A stretch of DNA of 64,000 nucleotides from Actinernus sp. WN-2022 (Eukaryota; Cnidaria; Anthozoa; Actiniaria; Actinernidae): the NCBI GenBank assembly GCA_030867875.1, contig JAOWCC010001601.1, positions 310,001 through 374,000 of the forward strand. Reading direction: 5' to 3'. Position numbers and translations under genes: made by a program. This document shows positions 1 to 12,906 of the stretch, piece by piece; within the stretch, counting starts at the first letter, position 1, and each line of letters starts with the position of its first letter. Below the pieces are notes generated by a model. That model did not search any database and had not been told where the DNA came from. It saw only the letters and a program-made list of their open reading frames with translations.

Positions 1-388
1 TTATGTTACCTAAATGTCAATGTGGCGCCATTTCTCGAGCTTTTAATGGATTTCGATGCACTATACGGCAATACAACGTTCTCTTCCTGTAGATTAACAT
101 TAATCGATGGAAGTTTCCTGTATATTGAGTACAAATACCAGAAAATGGCCTTTTTCTAACCAAACCCAAACCTCTAGCTCTCCAATAAAGAAATTATGGG
201 ATAGATCTAACACAACACAAGTAAATTATAGGCTAGAAAGGCCAGAAAAATCTTTAGCTGTCATTTGCCCTTTCAAGAAAACGGCAAAAAGACGAGTTCC
301 TGATCTCTAGGTATTTTATGGGGGGAGGGGGGGAGGGTGTTTTGAGTGGAGGGGTGTAGAATTTCGAACTTTTTCATGAACAACCGAT

Positions 389-911
389 TTGTCTGAAGTT
401 TGGCGTGACGATTTGCTTAGTGACAATGAGCATTTTCCGCTAGGTCTGACAAAAATCGGGGAAAAAAAGTTGAAAAGTGACTTTCTGGCTTTTAAAGACA
501 ACAGGTACACATTAACTTACTTATGTTACCTAAATGTCAATGTGGCGCCATTTCTCGAGCTTTTAATGGATTTCGATGCACTATACGGCAATACAACGTT
601 CTATTCCTGTAGATTAAGATTAATCGATGGAAGTTTGCTGTATATTGAGTACAAATACCAGAAAATGGCCTTTTTCTAACCAAACCCAAACCTCTAGCTC
701 TCCAATAAAGAAATTATGGGATAGATCTAACACAACACAAGTAAATTATAGGCTAGAAAGGCCAGAAAAATCTTTAGCTGTCATTTGCCCTTTCAAGAAA
801 TCGGCAAAAAGACGAGTTCCTCATCTCTAGGTATTTTATGGGGGGAGGGGGGGGGGAGGGTGTTTTGAGTGGAGGGGTGTAGAATTTCGAACTTTTTCGT
901 GAACAACCGAT
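389..911. repeat. Representative satellite unit (first complete unit)
   Basis: This shows the internal layout shared by the array. A 96-codon open frame runs 389-679 but starts at TTG, has a TGA five codons upstream, and has no ATG until its second half. A second + strand frame starting at ATG runs 627-830 and overlaps it. AATAAA lies at 704-709. The G-rich stretch lies at 840-878 and has several runs of at least three G. The minus strand also has an open frame reading back through the G stretch as a proline run. Among recurring variant sites in the 96-codon frame I counted roughly 15 that change the residue (P/S, E/V, H/R, E/G, R/M/K, S/Y, T/R, F/L) and four or five silent ones. That ratio is what unselected DNA would give, so I do not call these frames genes. 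Confidence 0.85.
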
Positions 912-1955
912 TTGCCTGAAGTTTGGCGTGACGATTTGCTTAGTGACAATGAGCATTTTCCGCTAGGTCTGACAAAAATCGGGGAAAAAAAGTTGACAAG
1001 TGACTTTCTGGCTTTTAAAGACAACAGGTACACATTAACTTACTTATGTTACCTAAATGTCAATGTGGCGCCATTTCTCGAGCTTTTAATGGATTTCGAT
1101 GCACTATACGGCAATACAACGTTCTCTTCCTGTAGATTAACATTAATCGATGGAAGTTTGCTGTATATTGAGTACAAATACCAGAAAATGGCCTTTTTCT
1201 AACCAAACCCAAACCTCTAGCTCTCCAATAAAGAAATTATGGGATAGATCTAACACAACACAAGCAAATTATAGGCTAGAAAGGCCAGAAAAATCTTTAG
1301 CTGTCAGTTGCCCTTTCAAGAAAACGGCAAAAAGACGAGTTCCTGATCTCTAGGTATTTTATGGGGGGAGAGGGGGGGAGGGTGTTTTGAGTGGAGGGGT
1401 GTAGAATTTCGAACTTTTTCGTGAACAACCGATTTGCCTGAAGTTTGGCGTGACGATTTGCTTAGTGACAATGTGCATTTTCCGCTAGGTCTGACAAAAA
1501 TCGGGGAAAAAAAGTTGAAAAGTGATTTTCTGGCTTTTAAAGACAACAGGTACACATTAACTTACTTATGTTACCTAAATGTCAATGTGGCGCCATTTCT
1601 CGAGCTTTTAATGGATTTCGATGCACTATACGGCAATACAACGTTCTCTTCCTGTAGATTAACATTAATCGATGGAAGTTTCCTGTATATTGAGTACAAA
1701 TACCAGAAAATGGCCTTTTTCTAACCAAACCCAAACCTCTAGCTCTCCAATAAAGAAATTATGGGATAGATCTAACACAACACAAGTAAATTATAGGCTA
1801 GAAAGGCCAGAAAAATCTTTAGCTGTCATTTGCCCTTTCAAGAAAACGGCAAAAAGACGAGTTCCTGATCTCTAGGTATTTTATGGGGGGAGGGGGGGGG
1901 AGGGTGTTTTGAGTGGAGGGGTGTAGAATTTCGAACTTTTTCGTGAACAACCGAT

Positions 1956-4900
1956 TTGCCTGAAGTTTGGCGTGACGATTTGCTTAGTGACAATGAGCAT
2001 TTTCCGCTAGGTCTGACAAAAATCGGGGGGAAAAAGTTGAAAAGTGACTTTCTGGCTTTTAAAGACAACATGTACACATTAACTTACTTATGTTACCTAA
2101 ATGTCAATGTGGCGCCATTTCTCGAGCTTTTAATGGATTTCGATGCACTATACGGCAATACAACGTTCTCTTCCTGTAGATTAACATTAATCGATGGAAG
2201 TTTCCTGTATATTGAGTACAAATACCAGAAAATGGCCTTTTTCTAACCAAACCCAAACCTCTAGCTCTCCAATAAAGAAATTATGGGATAGATCTAACAC
2301 AACACAAGTAAATTATAGGCTAGAAAGGCCAGAAAAATCTTTAGCTGTCATTTGCCCTTTCAAGAAAACGGCAAAAAGACGAGTTCCTGATCTCTAGGTA
2401 TTTTATGGGGGGAGGGGGGGAGGGTGTTTTGAGTGGAGGGGTGTAGAATTTCGAACTTTTTCATGAACAACCGATTTGTCTGAAGTTTGGCGTGACGATT
2501 TGCTTAGTGACAATGAGCATTTTCCGCTAGGTCTGACAAAAATCGGGGGAAAAAAGTTGAAAAGTGACTTTCTGGCTTTTAAAGACAACAGGTACACATT
2601 AACTTACTTATGTTACCTAAATGTCAATGTGGCGCCATTTCTCGAGCTTTTAATGGATTTCGATGCACTATACGGCAATACAACGTTCTATTCCTGTAGA
2701 TTAAGATTAATCGATGGAAGTTTGCTGTATATTGAGTACAAATACCAGAAAATGGCCTTTTTCTAACCAAACCCAAACCTCTAGCTCTCCAATAAAGAAA
2801 TTATGGGATAGATCTAACACAACACAAGTAAATTATAGGCTAGAAAGGCCAGAAAAATCTTTAGCTGTCATTTGCCCTTTCAAGAAAACGGCAAAAAGAC
2901 GAGTTCCTGATCTCTAGGTATTTTATGGGGGGAGGGTGTTTTGAGTGGAGGGGTGTAGAATTTCGAACTTCTTCGTGAACAACCGATTTGCCTGAAGTTT
3001 GGCGTGACGATTTGCTTAGTGACAATGAGCGTTTTCCGCTAGGTCTGACAAAAATCGGGGGGAAAAAGTTGAAAAGTGACTTTCTGGCTTTTAAAGACAA
3101 CAGGTACACATTAACTTACTTATGTTACCTAAATGTCAATGTGGCGCCATTTCTCGAGCTTTTAATGGATTTCGATGCACTATACGGCAATACAACGTTC
3201 TCTTCCTGTAGATTAAGATTAATCGATGGAAGTTTGCTGTATATTGAGTACAAATACCAGAAAATGGCCTTTTTCTAACCAAACCCAAACCTCTAGCTCT
3301 CCAATAAAGAAATTATGGGATAGATCTAACACAACACAAGTAAATTATAGGCTAGAAAGGCCAGAAAAATCTTTAGCTGTCATTTGCCCTTTCAAGAAAA
3401 CGGCAAAAAGACGAGTTCCTGATCTCTAGGTATTTTATGGGGGGAGGGGGGGGGGAGGGTGTTTTGAGTGGAGGGGTGTAGAATTTCGAACTTTTTCGTG
3501 AACAACCGATTTGCCTGAAGTTTGGCGTGACGATTTGCTTAGTGACAATGAGCATTTTCCGCTAGGTCTGACAAAAATCGGGGAAAAAAAGTTGAAAAGT
3601 GACTTTCTGGCTTTTAAAGACAACAGGTACACATTAACTTACTTATGTTACCTAAATGTCAATGTGGCGCCATTTCTCGAGCTTTTAATGGATTTCGATG
3701 CACTATACGGCAATACAACGTTCTCTTCCTGTAGATTAAGATTAATCGATGGAAGTTTGCTGTATATTGAGTACAAATACCAGAAAATGGCCTTTTTCTA
3801 ACCAAACCCAAACCTCTAGCTCTCCAATAAAGAAATTATGGGATACATCTAACACAACACAAGTAAATTATAGGCTAGAAAGGCCAGAAAAATCTTTAGC
3901 TGTCATTTGCCCTTTCAAGAAAACGGCAAAAAGACGAGTTCCTGATCTCTAGGTATTTTATGGGGGGAGGGGGGAGGGTGTTTTGAGTGGAGGGGTGTAG
4001 AATTTCGAACTTTTTCGTGAACAACCGATTTGCCTGAAGTTTGGCGTGACGATTTGCTTAGTGACAATGAGCATTTTCCGCTAGGTCTGACAAAAATCGG
4101 GGGGAAAAAGTTGAAAAGTGACTTTCTGGCTTTTAAAGACAACATGTACACATTAACTTACTTATGTTACCTAAATGTCAATGTGGCGCCATTTCTCGAG
4201 CTTTTAATGGATTTCGATGCACTATACGGCAATACAACGTTCTCTTCCTGTAGATTAACATTAATCGATGGAAGTTTCCTGTATATTGAGTACAAATACC
4301 AGAAAATGGCCTTTTTCTAACCAAACCCAAACCTCTAGCTCTCCAATAAAGAAATTATGGGATAGATCTAACACAACACAAGTAAATTATAGGCTAGAAA
4401 GGCCAGAAAAATCTTTAGCTGTCATTTGCCCTTTCAAGAAAACGGCAAAAAGACGAGTTCCTGATCTCTAGGTATTTTATGGGGGGAGGGGGGGAGGGTG
4501 TTTTGAGTGGAGGGGTGTAGAATTTCGAACTTTTTCATGAACAACCGATTTGTCTGAAGTTTGGCGTGACGATTTGCTTAGTGACAATGAGCATTTTCCG
4601 CTAGGTCTGACAAAAATCGGGGAAAAAAAGTTGAAAAGTGACTTTCTGGCTTTTAAAGACAACAGGTACACATTAACTTACTTATGTTACCTAAATGTCA
4701 ATGTGGCGCCATTTCTCGAGCTTTTAATGGATTTCGATGCACTATACGGCAATACAACGTTCTATTCCTGTAGATTAAGATTAATCGATGGAAGTTTGCT
4801 GTATATTGAGTACAAATACCAGAAAATGGCCTTTTTCTAACCAAACCCAAACCTCTAGCTCTCCAATAAAGAAATTATGGGATAGATCTAACACAACACA

Positions 4901-6030
4901 AGTAAATTATAGGCTAGAAAGGCCAGAAAAATCTTTAGCTGTCATTTGCCCTTTCAAGAAAACGGCAAAAAGACGAGTTCCTGATCTCTAGGTATTTTAT
5001 GGGGGGAGGGTGTTTTGAGTGGAGGGGTGTAGAATTTCGAACTTCTTCGTGAACAACCGATTTGCCTGAAGTTTGGCGTGACGATTTGCTTAGTGACAAT
5101 GAGCGTTTTCCGCTAGGTCTGACAAAAATCGGGGGGAAAAAGTTGAAAAGTGACTTTCTGGCTTTTAAAGACAACAGGTACACATTAACTTACTTATGTT
5201 ACCTAAATGTCAATGTGGCGCCATTTCTCGAGCTTTTAATGGATTTCGATGCACTATACGGCAATACAACGTTCTCTTCCTGTAGATTAAGATTAATCGA
5301 TGGAAGTTTGCTGTATATTGAGTACAAATACCAGAAAATGGCCTTTTTCTAACCAAACCCAAACCTCTAGCTCTCCAATAAAGAAATTATGGGATAGATC
5401 TAACACAACACAAGTAAATTATAGGCTAGAAAGGCCAGAAAAATCTTTAGCTGTCATTTGCCCTTTCAAGAAAACGGCAAAAAGACGAGTTCCTGATCTC
5501 TAGGTATTTTATGGGGGGAGGGGGGGGGGAGGGTGTTTTGAGTGGAGGGGTGTAGAATTTCGAACTTTTTCGTGAACAACCGATTTGCCTGAAGTTTGGC
5601 GTGACGATTTGCTTAGTGACAATGAGCATTTTCCGCTAGGTCTGACAAAAATCGGGGAAAAAAAGTTGAAAAGTGACTTTCTGGCTTTTAAAGACAACAG
5701 GTACACATTAACTTACTTATGTTACCTAAATGTCAATGTGGCGCCATTTCTCGAGCTTTTAATGGATTTCGATGCACTATACGGCAATACAACGTTCTCT
5801 TCCTGTAGATTAAGATTAATCGATGGAAGTTTGCTGTATATTGAGTACAAATACCAGAAAATGGCCTTTTTCTAACCAAACCCAAACCTCTAGCTCTCCA
5901 ATAAAGAAATTATGGGATACATCTAACACAACACAAGTAAATTATAGGCTAGAAAGGCCAGAAAAATCTTTAGCTGTCATTTGCCCTTTCAAGAAAACGG
6001 CAAAAAGACGAGTTCCTGATCTCTAGGTAT
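1956..6030. repeat. Four-unit higher-order repeat, 2074 bp, two copies
   Basis: Units starting at 1956, 2476, 2988 and 3511 reappear in the same order at 4030, 4550, 5062 and 5585, each offset by exactly 2074 bp. Shared private variants support the match: the unit with no long G run, the ATG-for-AGG change in the first unit, and the GATACATC change in the last. The last pair is repeated again three units later (7142, offset 1557), so the block was partly re-copied. The pattern fits unequal crossing-over of a multi-unit block. Confidence 0.9.
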
Positions 6031-9000
6031 TTTATGGGGGGAGGGGGGGGAGGGTGTTTTGAGTGGAGGGGTGTAGAATTTCGAACTTTTTCGTGAACAA
6101 CCGATTTGCCTGAAGTTTGGCGTGACGATTTGCTTAGTGACAATGAGCGTTTTCCGCTAGGTCTGACAAAAATCGGGGGGAAAAAGTTGAAAAGTGACTT
6201 TCTGGCTTTTAAAGACAACAGGTACACATTAACTTACTTATGTTACCTAAATGTCAATGTGGCGCCATTTCTCGAGCTTTTAATGGATTTCGATGCACTA
6301 TACGGCAATACAACGTTCTCTTACTGTAGTTTAAGATTAATCGATGGAAGTTTGCTGTATATTGAGTACAAATACCAGAAAATGGCCTTTTTCTAACCAA
6401 ACCCAAACCTCTAGCTCTCCAATAAAGAAATTATGGGATAGATCTAACACAACACAAGTAAATTATAGGCTAGAAAGGCCAGAAAAATCTTTAGCTGTCA
6501 TTTGCCCTTTCAAGAAAACGGCAAAAAGACGAGTTCCTGATCTCTAGGTATTTTATGGGGGGAGGGTGTTTTGAGTGGAGGGGTGTAGAATTTCGAACTT
6601 CTTCGTGAACAACCGATTTGCCTGAAGTTTGGCGTGACGATTTGCTTAGTGACAATGAGCGTTTTCCGCTAGGTCTGACAAAAATCGGGGGGAAAAAGTT
6701 GAAAAGTGACTTTCTGGCTTTTAAAGACAACAGGTACACATTAACTTACTTATGTTACCTAAATGTCAATGTGGCGCCATTTCTCGAGCTTTTAATGGAT
6801 TTCGATGCACTATACGGCAATACAACGTTCTCTTCCTGTAGATTAAGATTAATCGATGGAAGTTTGCTGTATATTGAGTACAAATACCAGAAAATGGCCT
6901 TTTTCTAACCAAACCCAAACCTCTAGCTCTCCAATAAAGAAATTATGGGATAGATCTAACACAACACAAGTAAATTATAGGCTAGAAAGGCCAGAAAAAT
7001 CTTTAGCTGTCATTTGCCCTTTCAAGAAAACGGCAAAAAGACGAGTTCCTGATCTCTAGGTATTTTATGGGGGGAGGGGGGGGGGGAGGGTGTTTTGAGT
7101 GGAGGGGTGTAGAATTTCGAACTTTTTCGTGAACAACCGATTTGCCTGAAGTTTGGCGTGACGATTTGCTTAGTGACAATGAGCATTTTCCGCTAGGTCT
7201 GACAAAAATCGGGGAAAAAAAGTTGAAAAGTGACTTTCTGGCTTTTAAAGACAACAGGTACACATTAACTTACTTATGTTACCTAAATGTCAATGTGGCG
7301 CCATTTCTCGAGCTTTTAATGGATTTCGATGCACTATACGGCAATACAACGTTCTCTTCCTGTAGATTAAGATTAATCGATGGAAGTTTGCTGTATATTG
7401 AGTACAAATACCAGAAAATGGCCTTTTTCTAACCAAACCCAAACCTCTAGCTCTCCAATAAAGAAATTATGGGATACATCTAACACAACACAAGTAAATT
7501 ATAGGCTAGAAAGGCCAGAAAAATCTTTAGCTGTCATTTGCCCTTTCAAGAAAACGGCAAAAAGACGAGTTCCTGATCTCTAGGTATTTTATGGGGGGAG
7601 GGGGGGGGAGGGTGTTTTGAGTGGAGGGGTGTAGAATTTCGAACTTTTTCGTGAACAACCGATTTGCCTGAAGTTTGGCGTGACGATTTGCTTAGTGACA
7701 ATGAGCGTTTTCCGCTAGGTCTGACAAAAATCGGGGGGAAAAAGTTGAAAAGTGACTTTCTGGCTTTTAAAGACAACAGGTACACATTAACTTACTTATG
7801 TTACCTAAATGTCAATGTGGCGCCATTTCTCGAGCTTTTAATGGATTTCGATGCACTATACGGCAATACAACGTTCTCTTCCTGTAGTTTAAGATTAATC
7901 GATGGAAGTTTCCTGTATATTGAGTACAAATACCAGAAAATGGCCTTTTTCTAACCAAACCCAAACCTCTAGCTCTCCAATAAAGAAATTATGGGATAGA
8001 TCTAACACAACACAAGTAAATTATAGGCTAGAAAGGCCAGAAAAATCTTTAGCTGTCATTTGCCCTTTCAAGAAAACGGCAAAAAGACGAGTTCCTGATC
8101 TCTAGGTATTTTATGGGGGGAGGGGAGGGGGGGGAGGGTGTTTTGAGTGGAGAGGTGTAGAATTTCGAACTTTTTTCGTGAACAACCGATTTGCCTGAAG
8201 TTTGGCGTGACGATTTGCTTAGTGACAATGAGCATTTTCCGCTAGGTCTGACAAAAATCGGGGGAAAAAAGTTGAAAAGTGACTTTCTGGCTTTTAAAGA
8301 CAACAGGTACACATTAACTTACTTATGTTACCTAAATGTCAGTGTGGCGCCATTTCTCGAACTTTTAATGGATTTCGATGCACTATACGGCAATACAACG
8401 TTCTCTTCCTGTAGATTAAGATTAATCGATGGAAGTTTGCTGTATATTGAGTACAAATACCAGAAAATGGCCTTTTTCTAACCAAACCGAAACCTGTAGC
8501 TCTCCAATAAAGAAATTATGGGATAGATCTAACACAACACAAGTAAATTATAGGCTAGAAAGGCCAGACAAATCTTTAGCTGTCATTTGCCCTTTCAAGA
8601 AAACGGCAAAAAGACGAGTTCCTGATCTCTAGGTATTTTATGGGGGGAGGGGGGGGGGGGAGGGTGTTTTGAGTGGAGGGGTGTAGAATTTCGAACTTTT
8701 TCGTGAACAACCGATTTGCCTGAAGTTTGGCGTGACGATTTGCTTAGTGACAATGAGCGTTTTCCGCTAGGTCTGACAAAAATCGGGGGGAAAATGTTGA
8801 AAAGTGACTTTCTGGCTTTTAAAGACAACAGGTACACATCAACTTACTTATGTTACCTAAATGTCAATGTGGCGCCATTTCTCGAGCTTTTAATGGATTT
8901 CGATGCACTATACGGCAATACAACGTTCTCTTCCTGTAGATTAACATTAATCGATGGAAGTTTCCTGTATATTGAGTACAAATACCAGAAAATGGCCTTT

Positions 9001-12000
9001 TTCTAACCAAACCCAAACCTCTAGCTCTCCAATAAAGAAATTATGGGATAGATCTAACACAACACAAGTAAATTATAGGCTAGAAAGGCCAGACAAATCT
9101 TTAGCTGTCATTTGCCCTTTCAAGAAAACGGCAAAAAGACGAGTTCCTGATCTCTAGGTATTTTATGGGGGGAGGGGGGGGGGAAGGTGTTTTGAGTGGA
9201 GGGGTGTAGAATTTCGAACTTTTTCATGAACAACCGATTTCTCTGAAGTTTGGCGTGACGATTTGCTTAGTGACAATGAGCGTTTTCCGCTAGGTCTGAC
9301 AAAAATCGGGGGGAAAATGTTGAAAAGTGACTTTCTGGCTTTTAAAGACAACAGGTACACATTAACTTACTTATGTTACCTAAATGTCAATGTGGCGCCA
9401 TTTCTCGAGCTTTTAATGGATTTCGATGCACTATACGGCAATACAACGTTCTCTTCCTGTAGATTAAGATTAATCGATGGAAGTTTCCTGTATATTGAGT
9501 ACAAATACCAGAAAATGGCCTTTTTCTAACCAAACCCAAACCTCTAGCTCTCCAATAAAGTATTTATGGGATAGATCTAACACAACACAAGTAAATTATA
9601 GGCTAGAAAGGCCAGAAAAATCTTTAGCTGTCATTTGCCCTTTCAAGAAATCGGCAAAAAGACGAGTTCCTCATCTCTAGCTATTTTATGGGGGGAGGGG
9701 GGGGGGAGGGTGTTTTGAGTGGAAGGGTGTAGAATTTCGAACTTTTTCGTGAACAACCGATTTGCCTGAAGTTTGGCGTGACGATTTGCTTAGTGACAAT
9801 GAGCATTTTCCGCTAGGTCTGACAAAAATCGGGGGAAAAAAGTTGAAAAGTGACTTTCTGGCTTTTAAAGACAACAGGTACACATTAACTTACTTATGTT
9901 ACCTAAATGTCAATGTGGCGCCATTTCTCGAGCTTTTAATGGATTTCGATGCACTATACGGCAATACAACGTTCTCTTCCTGTAGATTAACATTAATCGA
10001 TGGAAGTTTCCTGTATATTGAGTACAAATACCAGAAAATGGCCTTTTTCTAACCAAACCCAAACCTCTAGCTCTCCAATAAAGAAATTATGGGATAGATC
10101 TAACACAACACAAGTAAATTATAGGCTAGAAAGGCCAGAAAAATCTTTAGCTGTCATTTGCCCTTTCAAGAAAACGGCAAAAAGACGAGTTCCTGATCTC
10201 TAGGTATTTTATGGGGGGAGGGGAGGGGGGGGGAGGGTGTTTTGAGTGGAGAGGTGTAGAATTTCGAACTTTTTTCGTGAACAACCGATTTGCCTGAAGT
10301 TTGGCGTGACGATTTGCTTAGTGACAATGAGCATTTTCCGCTAGGTCTGACAAAAATCGGGGAAAAAAAGTTGAAAAGTGACTTTCTGGCTTTTAAAGAC
10401 AACAGGTACACATTAACTTACTTATGTTACCTAAATGTCAATGTGGCGCCATTTCTCGAACTTTTAATGGATTTCGATGCACTATACGGCAATACAACGT
10501 TCTCTTCCTGTAGATTAAGATTAATCGATGGAAGTTTGCTGTATATTGAGTACAAATACCAGAAAATGGCCTTTTTCTAACCAAACCGAAACCTGTAGCT
10601 CTCCAATAAAGAAATTATGGGATAGATCTAACACAACACAAGTAAATTATAGGCTAGAAAGGCCAGAAAAATCTTTAGCTGTCATTTGCCCTTTCAAGAA
10701 AACGGCAAAAAAGACGAGTTCCTGATCTCTAGGTATTTTATGGGGGGAGGGGGGGGGGGAGGGTGTTTTGAGTGGAGGGGTGTAGAATTTCGAACTTTTT
10801 CGTGAACAACCGATTTGCCTGAAGTTTGGCGTGACGATTTGCTTAGTGACAATGAGCGTTTTCCGCTAGGTCTGACAAAAATCGGGGGGAAAATGTTGAA
10901 AAGTGACTTTCTGGCTTTTAAAGACAACAGGTACACATCAACTTACTTATGTTACCTAAATGTCAATGTGGCGCCATTTCTCGAGCTTTTAATGGATTTC
11001 GATGCACTGTACGGCAATACAACGTTCTCTTCCTGTAGATTAAGATTAATAGATGGAAGTTTCCTGTATATTGAGTACAAATACCAGAAAATGGCCTTTT
11101 TCTAACCAAACCCAAACCTCTAGCTCTCCAATAAAGAAATTATGGGATAGATCTAACACAACACAAGCAAATTATAGGCTAGAAAGGCCAGAAAAATCTT
11201 TAGCTGTCATTTGCCCTTTCAAGAAAACGGCAAAAAGACGAGTTCCTGATCTCTAGGTATTTTATGGGGGGAGGGGGGGGGGAGGGTGTTTTGAGTGGAG
11301 GGGTGTAGAATTTCGAACTTTTTCGTGAACAACCGATTTGCCTGAAGTTTGGCGTGACGATTTGCTTAGTGACAATGAGCATTTTCCGCTAGGTCTGACA
11401 AAAATCGGGGAAAAAAAGTTGAAAAGTGACTTTCTGGCTTTTAAAGACAACATGTACACATTAACTTACTTATGTTACCTAAATGTCAATGTGGCGCCAT
11501 TTCTCGAGCTTTTAATGGATTTCGATGCACTATACGGCAATACAACGTTCTCTTCCTGTAGATTAACATTAATCGATGGAAGTTTCCTGTATATTGAGTA
11601 CAAATACCAGAAAATGGCCTTTTTCTAACCAAACCCAAACCTCTAGCTCTCCAATAAAGAAATTATGGGATAGATCTAACACAACACAAGTAAATTATAG
11701 GCTAGAAAGGCCAGAAAAATCTTTAGCTGTCATTTGCCCTTTCAAGAAAACGGCAAAAAGACGAGTTCCTGATCTCTAGGTATTTTATGGGGGGAGGGGG
11801 GGGGAAGGTGTTTTGAGTGGAGGGGTGTAGAATTTCGAACTTTTTCATGAACAACCGATTTGTCTGAAGTTTGGCGTGACGATTTGCTTAGTGACAATGA
11901 GCGTTTTCCGCTAGGTCTGACAAAAATCGGGGGGAAAATGTTGAAAAGTGACTTTCTGGCTTTTAAAGACAACAGGTACACATTAACTTACTTATGTTAC

Positions 12001-12906
12001 CTAAATGTCAATGTGGCGCCATTTCTCGAGCTTTTAATGGATTTCGATGCACTATACGGCAATACAACGTTCTCTTCCTGTAGATTAAGATTAATCGATG
12101 GAAGTTTCCTGTATATTGAGTACAAATACCAGAAAATGGCCTTTTTCTAACCAAACCCAAACCTCTAGCTCTCCAATAAAGTATTTATGGGATAGATCTA
12201 ACACAACACAAGTAAATTATAGGCTAGAAAGGCCAGAAAAATCTTTAGCTGTCATTTGCCCTTTCAAGAAATCGGCAAAAAGACGAGTTCCTCATCTCTA
12301 GGTATTTTATGGGGGGAGGGGGGGGGGGGAGGGTGTTTTGAGTGGAGGGGTGTAGAATTTCGAACTTTTTCGTGAACAACCGATTTGCCTGAAGTTTGGC
12401 GTGACGATTTGCTTAGTGACAATGAGCATTTTCCGCTAGGTCTGACAAAAATCGGGGAAAAAAAGTTGACAAGTGACTTTCTGGCTTTTAAAGACAACAG
12501 GTACACATTAACTTACTTATGTTACCTAAATGTCAATGTGGCGCCATTTCTCGAGCTTTTAATGGATTTCGATGCACTATACGGCAATACAACGTTCTCT
12601 TCCTGTAGATTAACATTAATCGATGGAAGTTTGCTGTATATTGAGTACAAATACCAGAAAATGGCCTTTTTCTAACCAAACCCAAACCTCTAGCTCTCCA
12701 ATAAAGAAATTATGGGATAGATCTAACACAACACAAGCAAATTATAGGCTAGAAAGGCCAGAAAAATCTTTAGCTGTCAGTTGCCCTTTCAAGAAAACGG
12801 CAAAAAGACGAGTTCCTGATCTCTAGGTATTTTATGGGGGGAGAGGGGGGGAGGGTGTTTTGAGTGGAGGGGTGTAGAATTTCGAACTTTTTCGTGAACA
12901 ACCGAT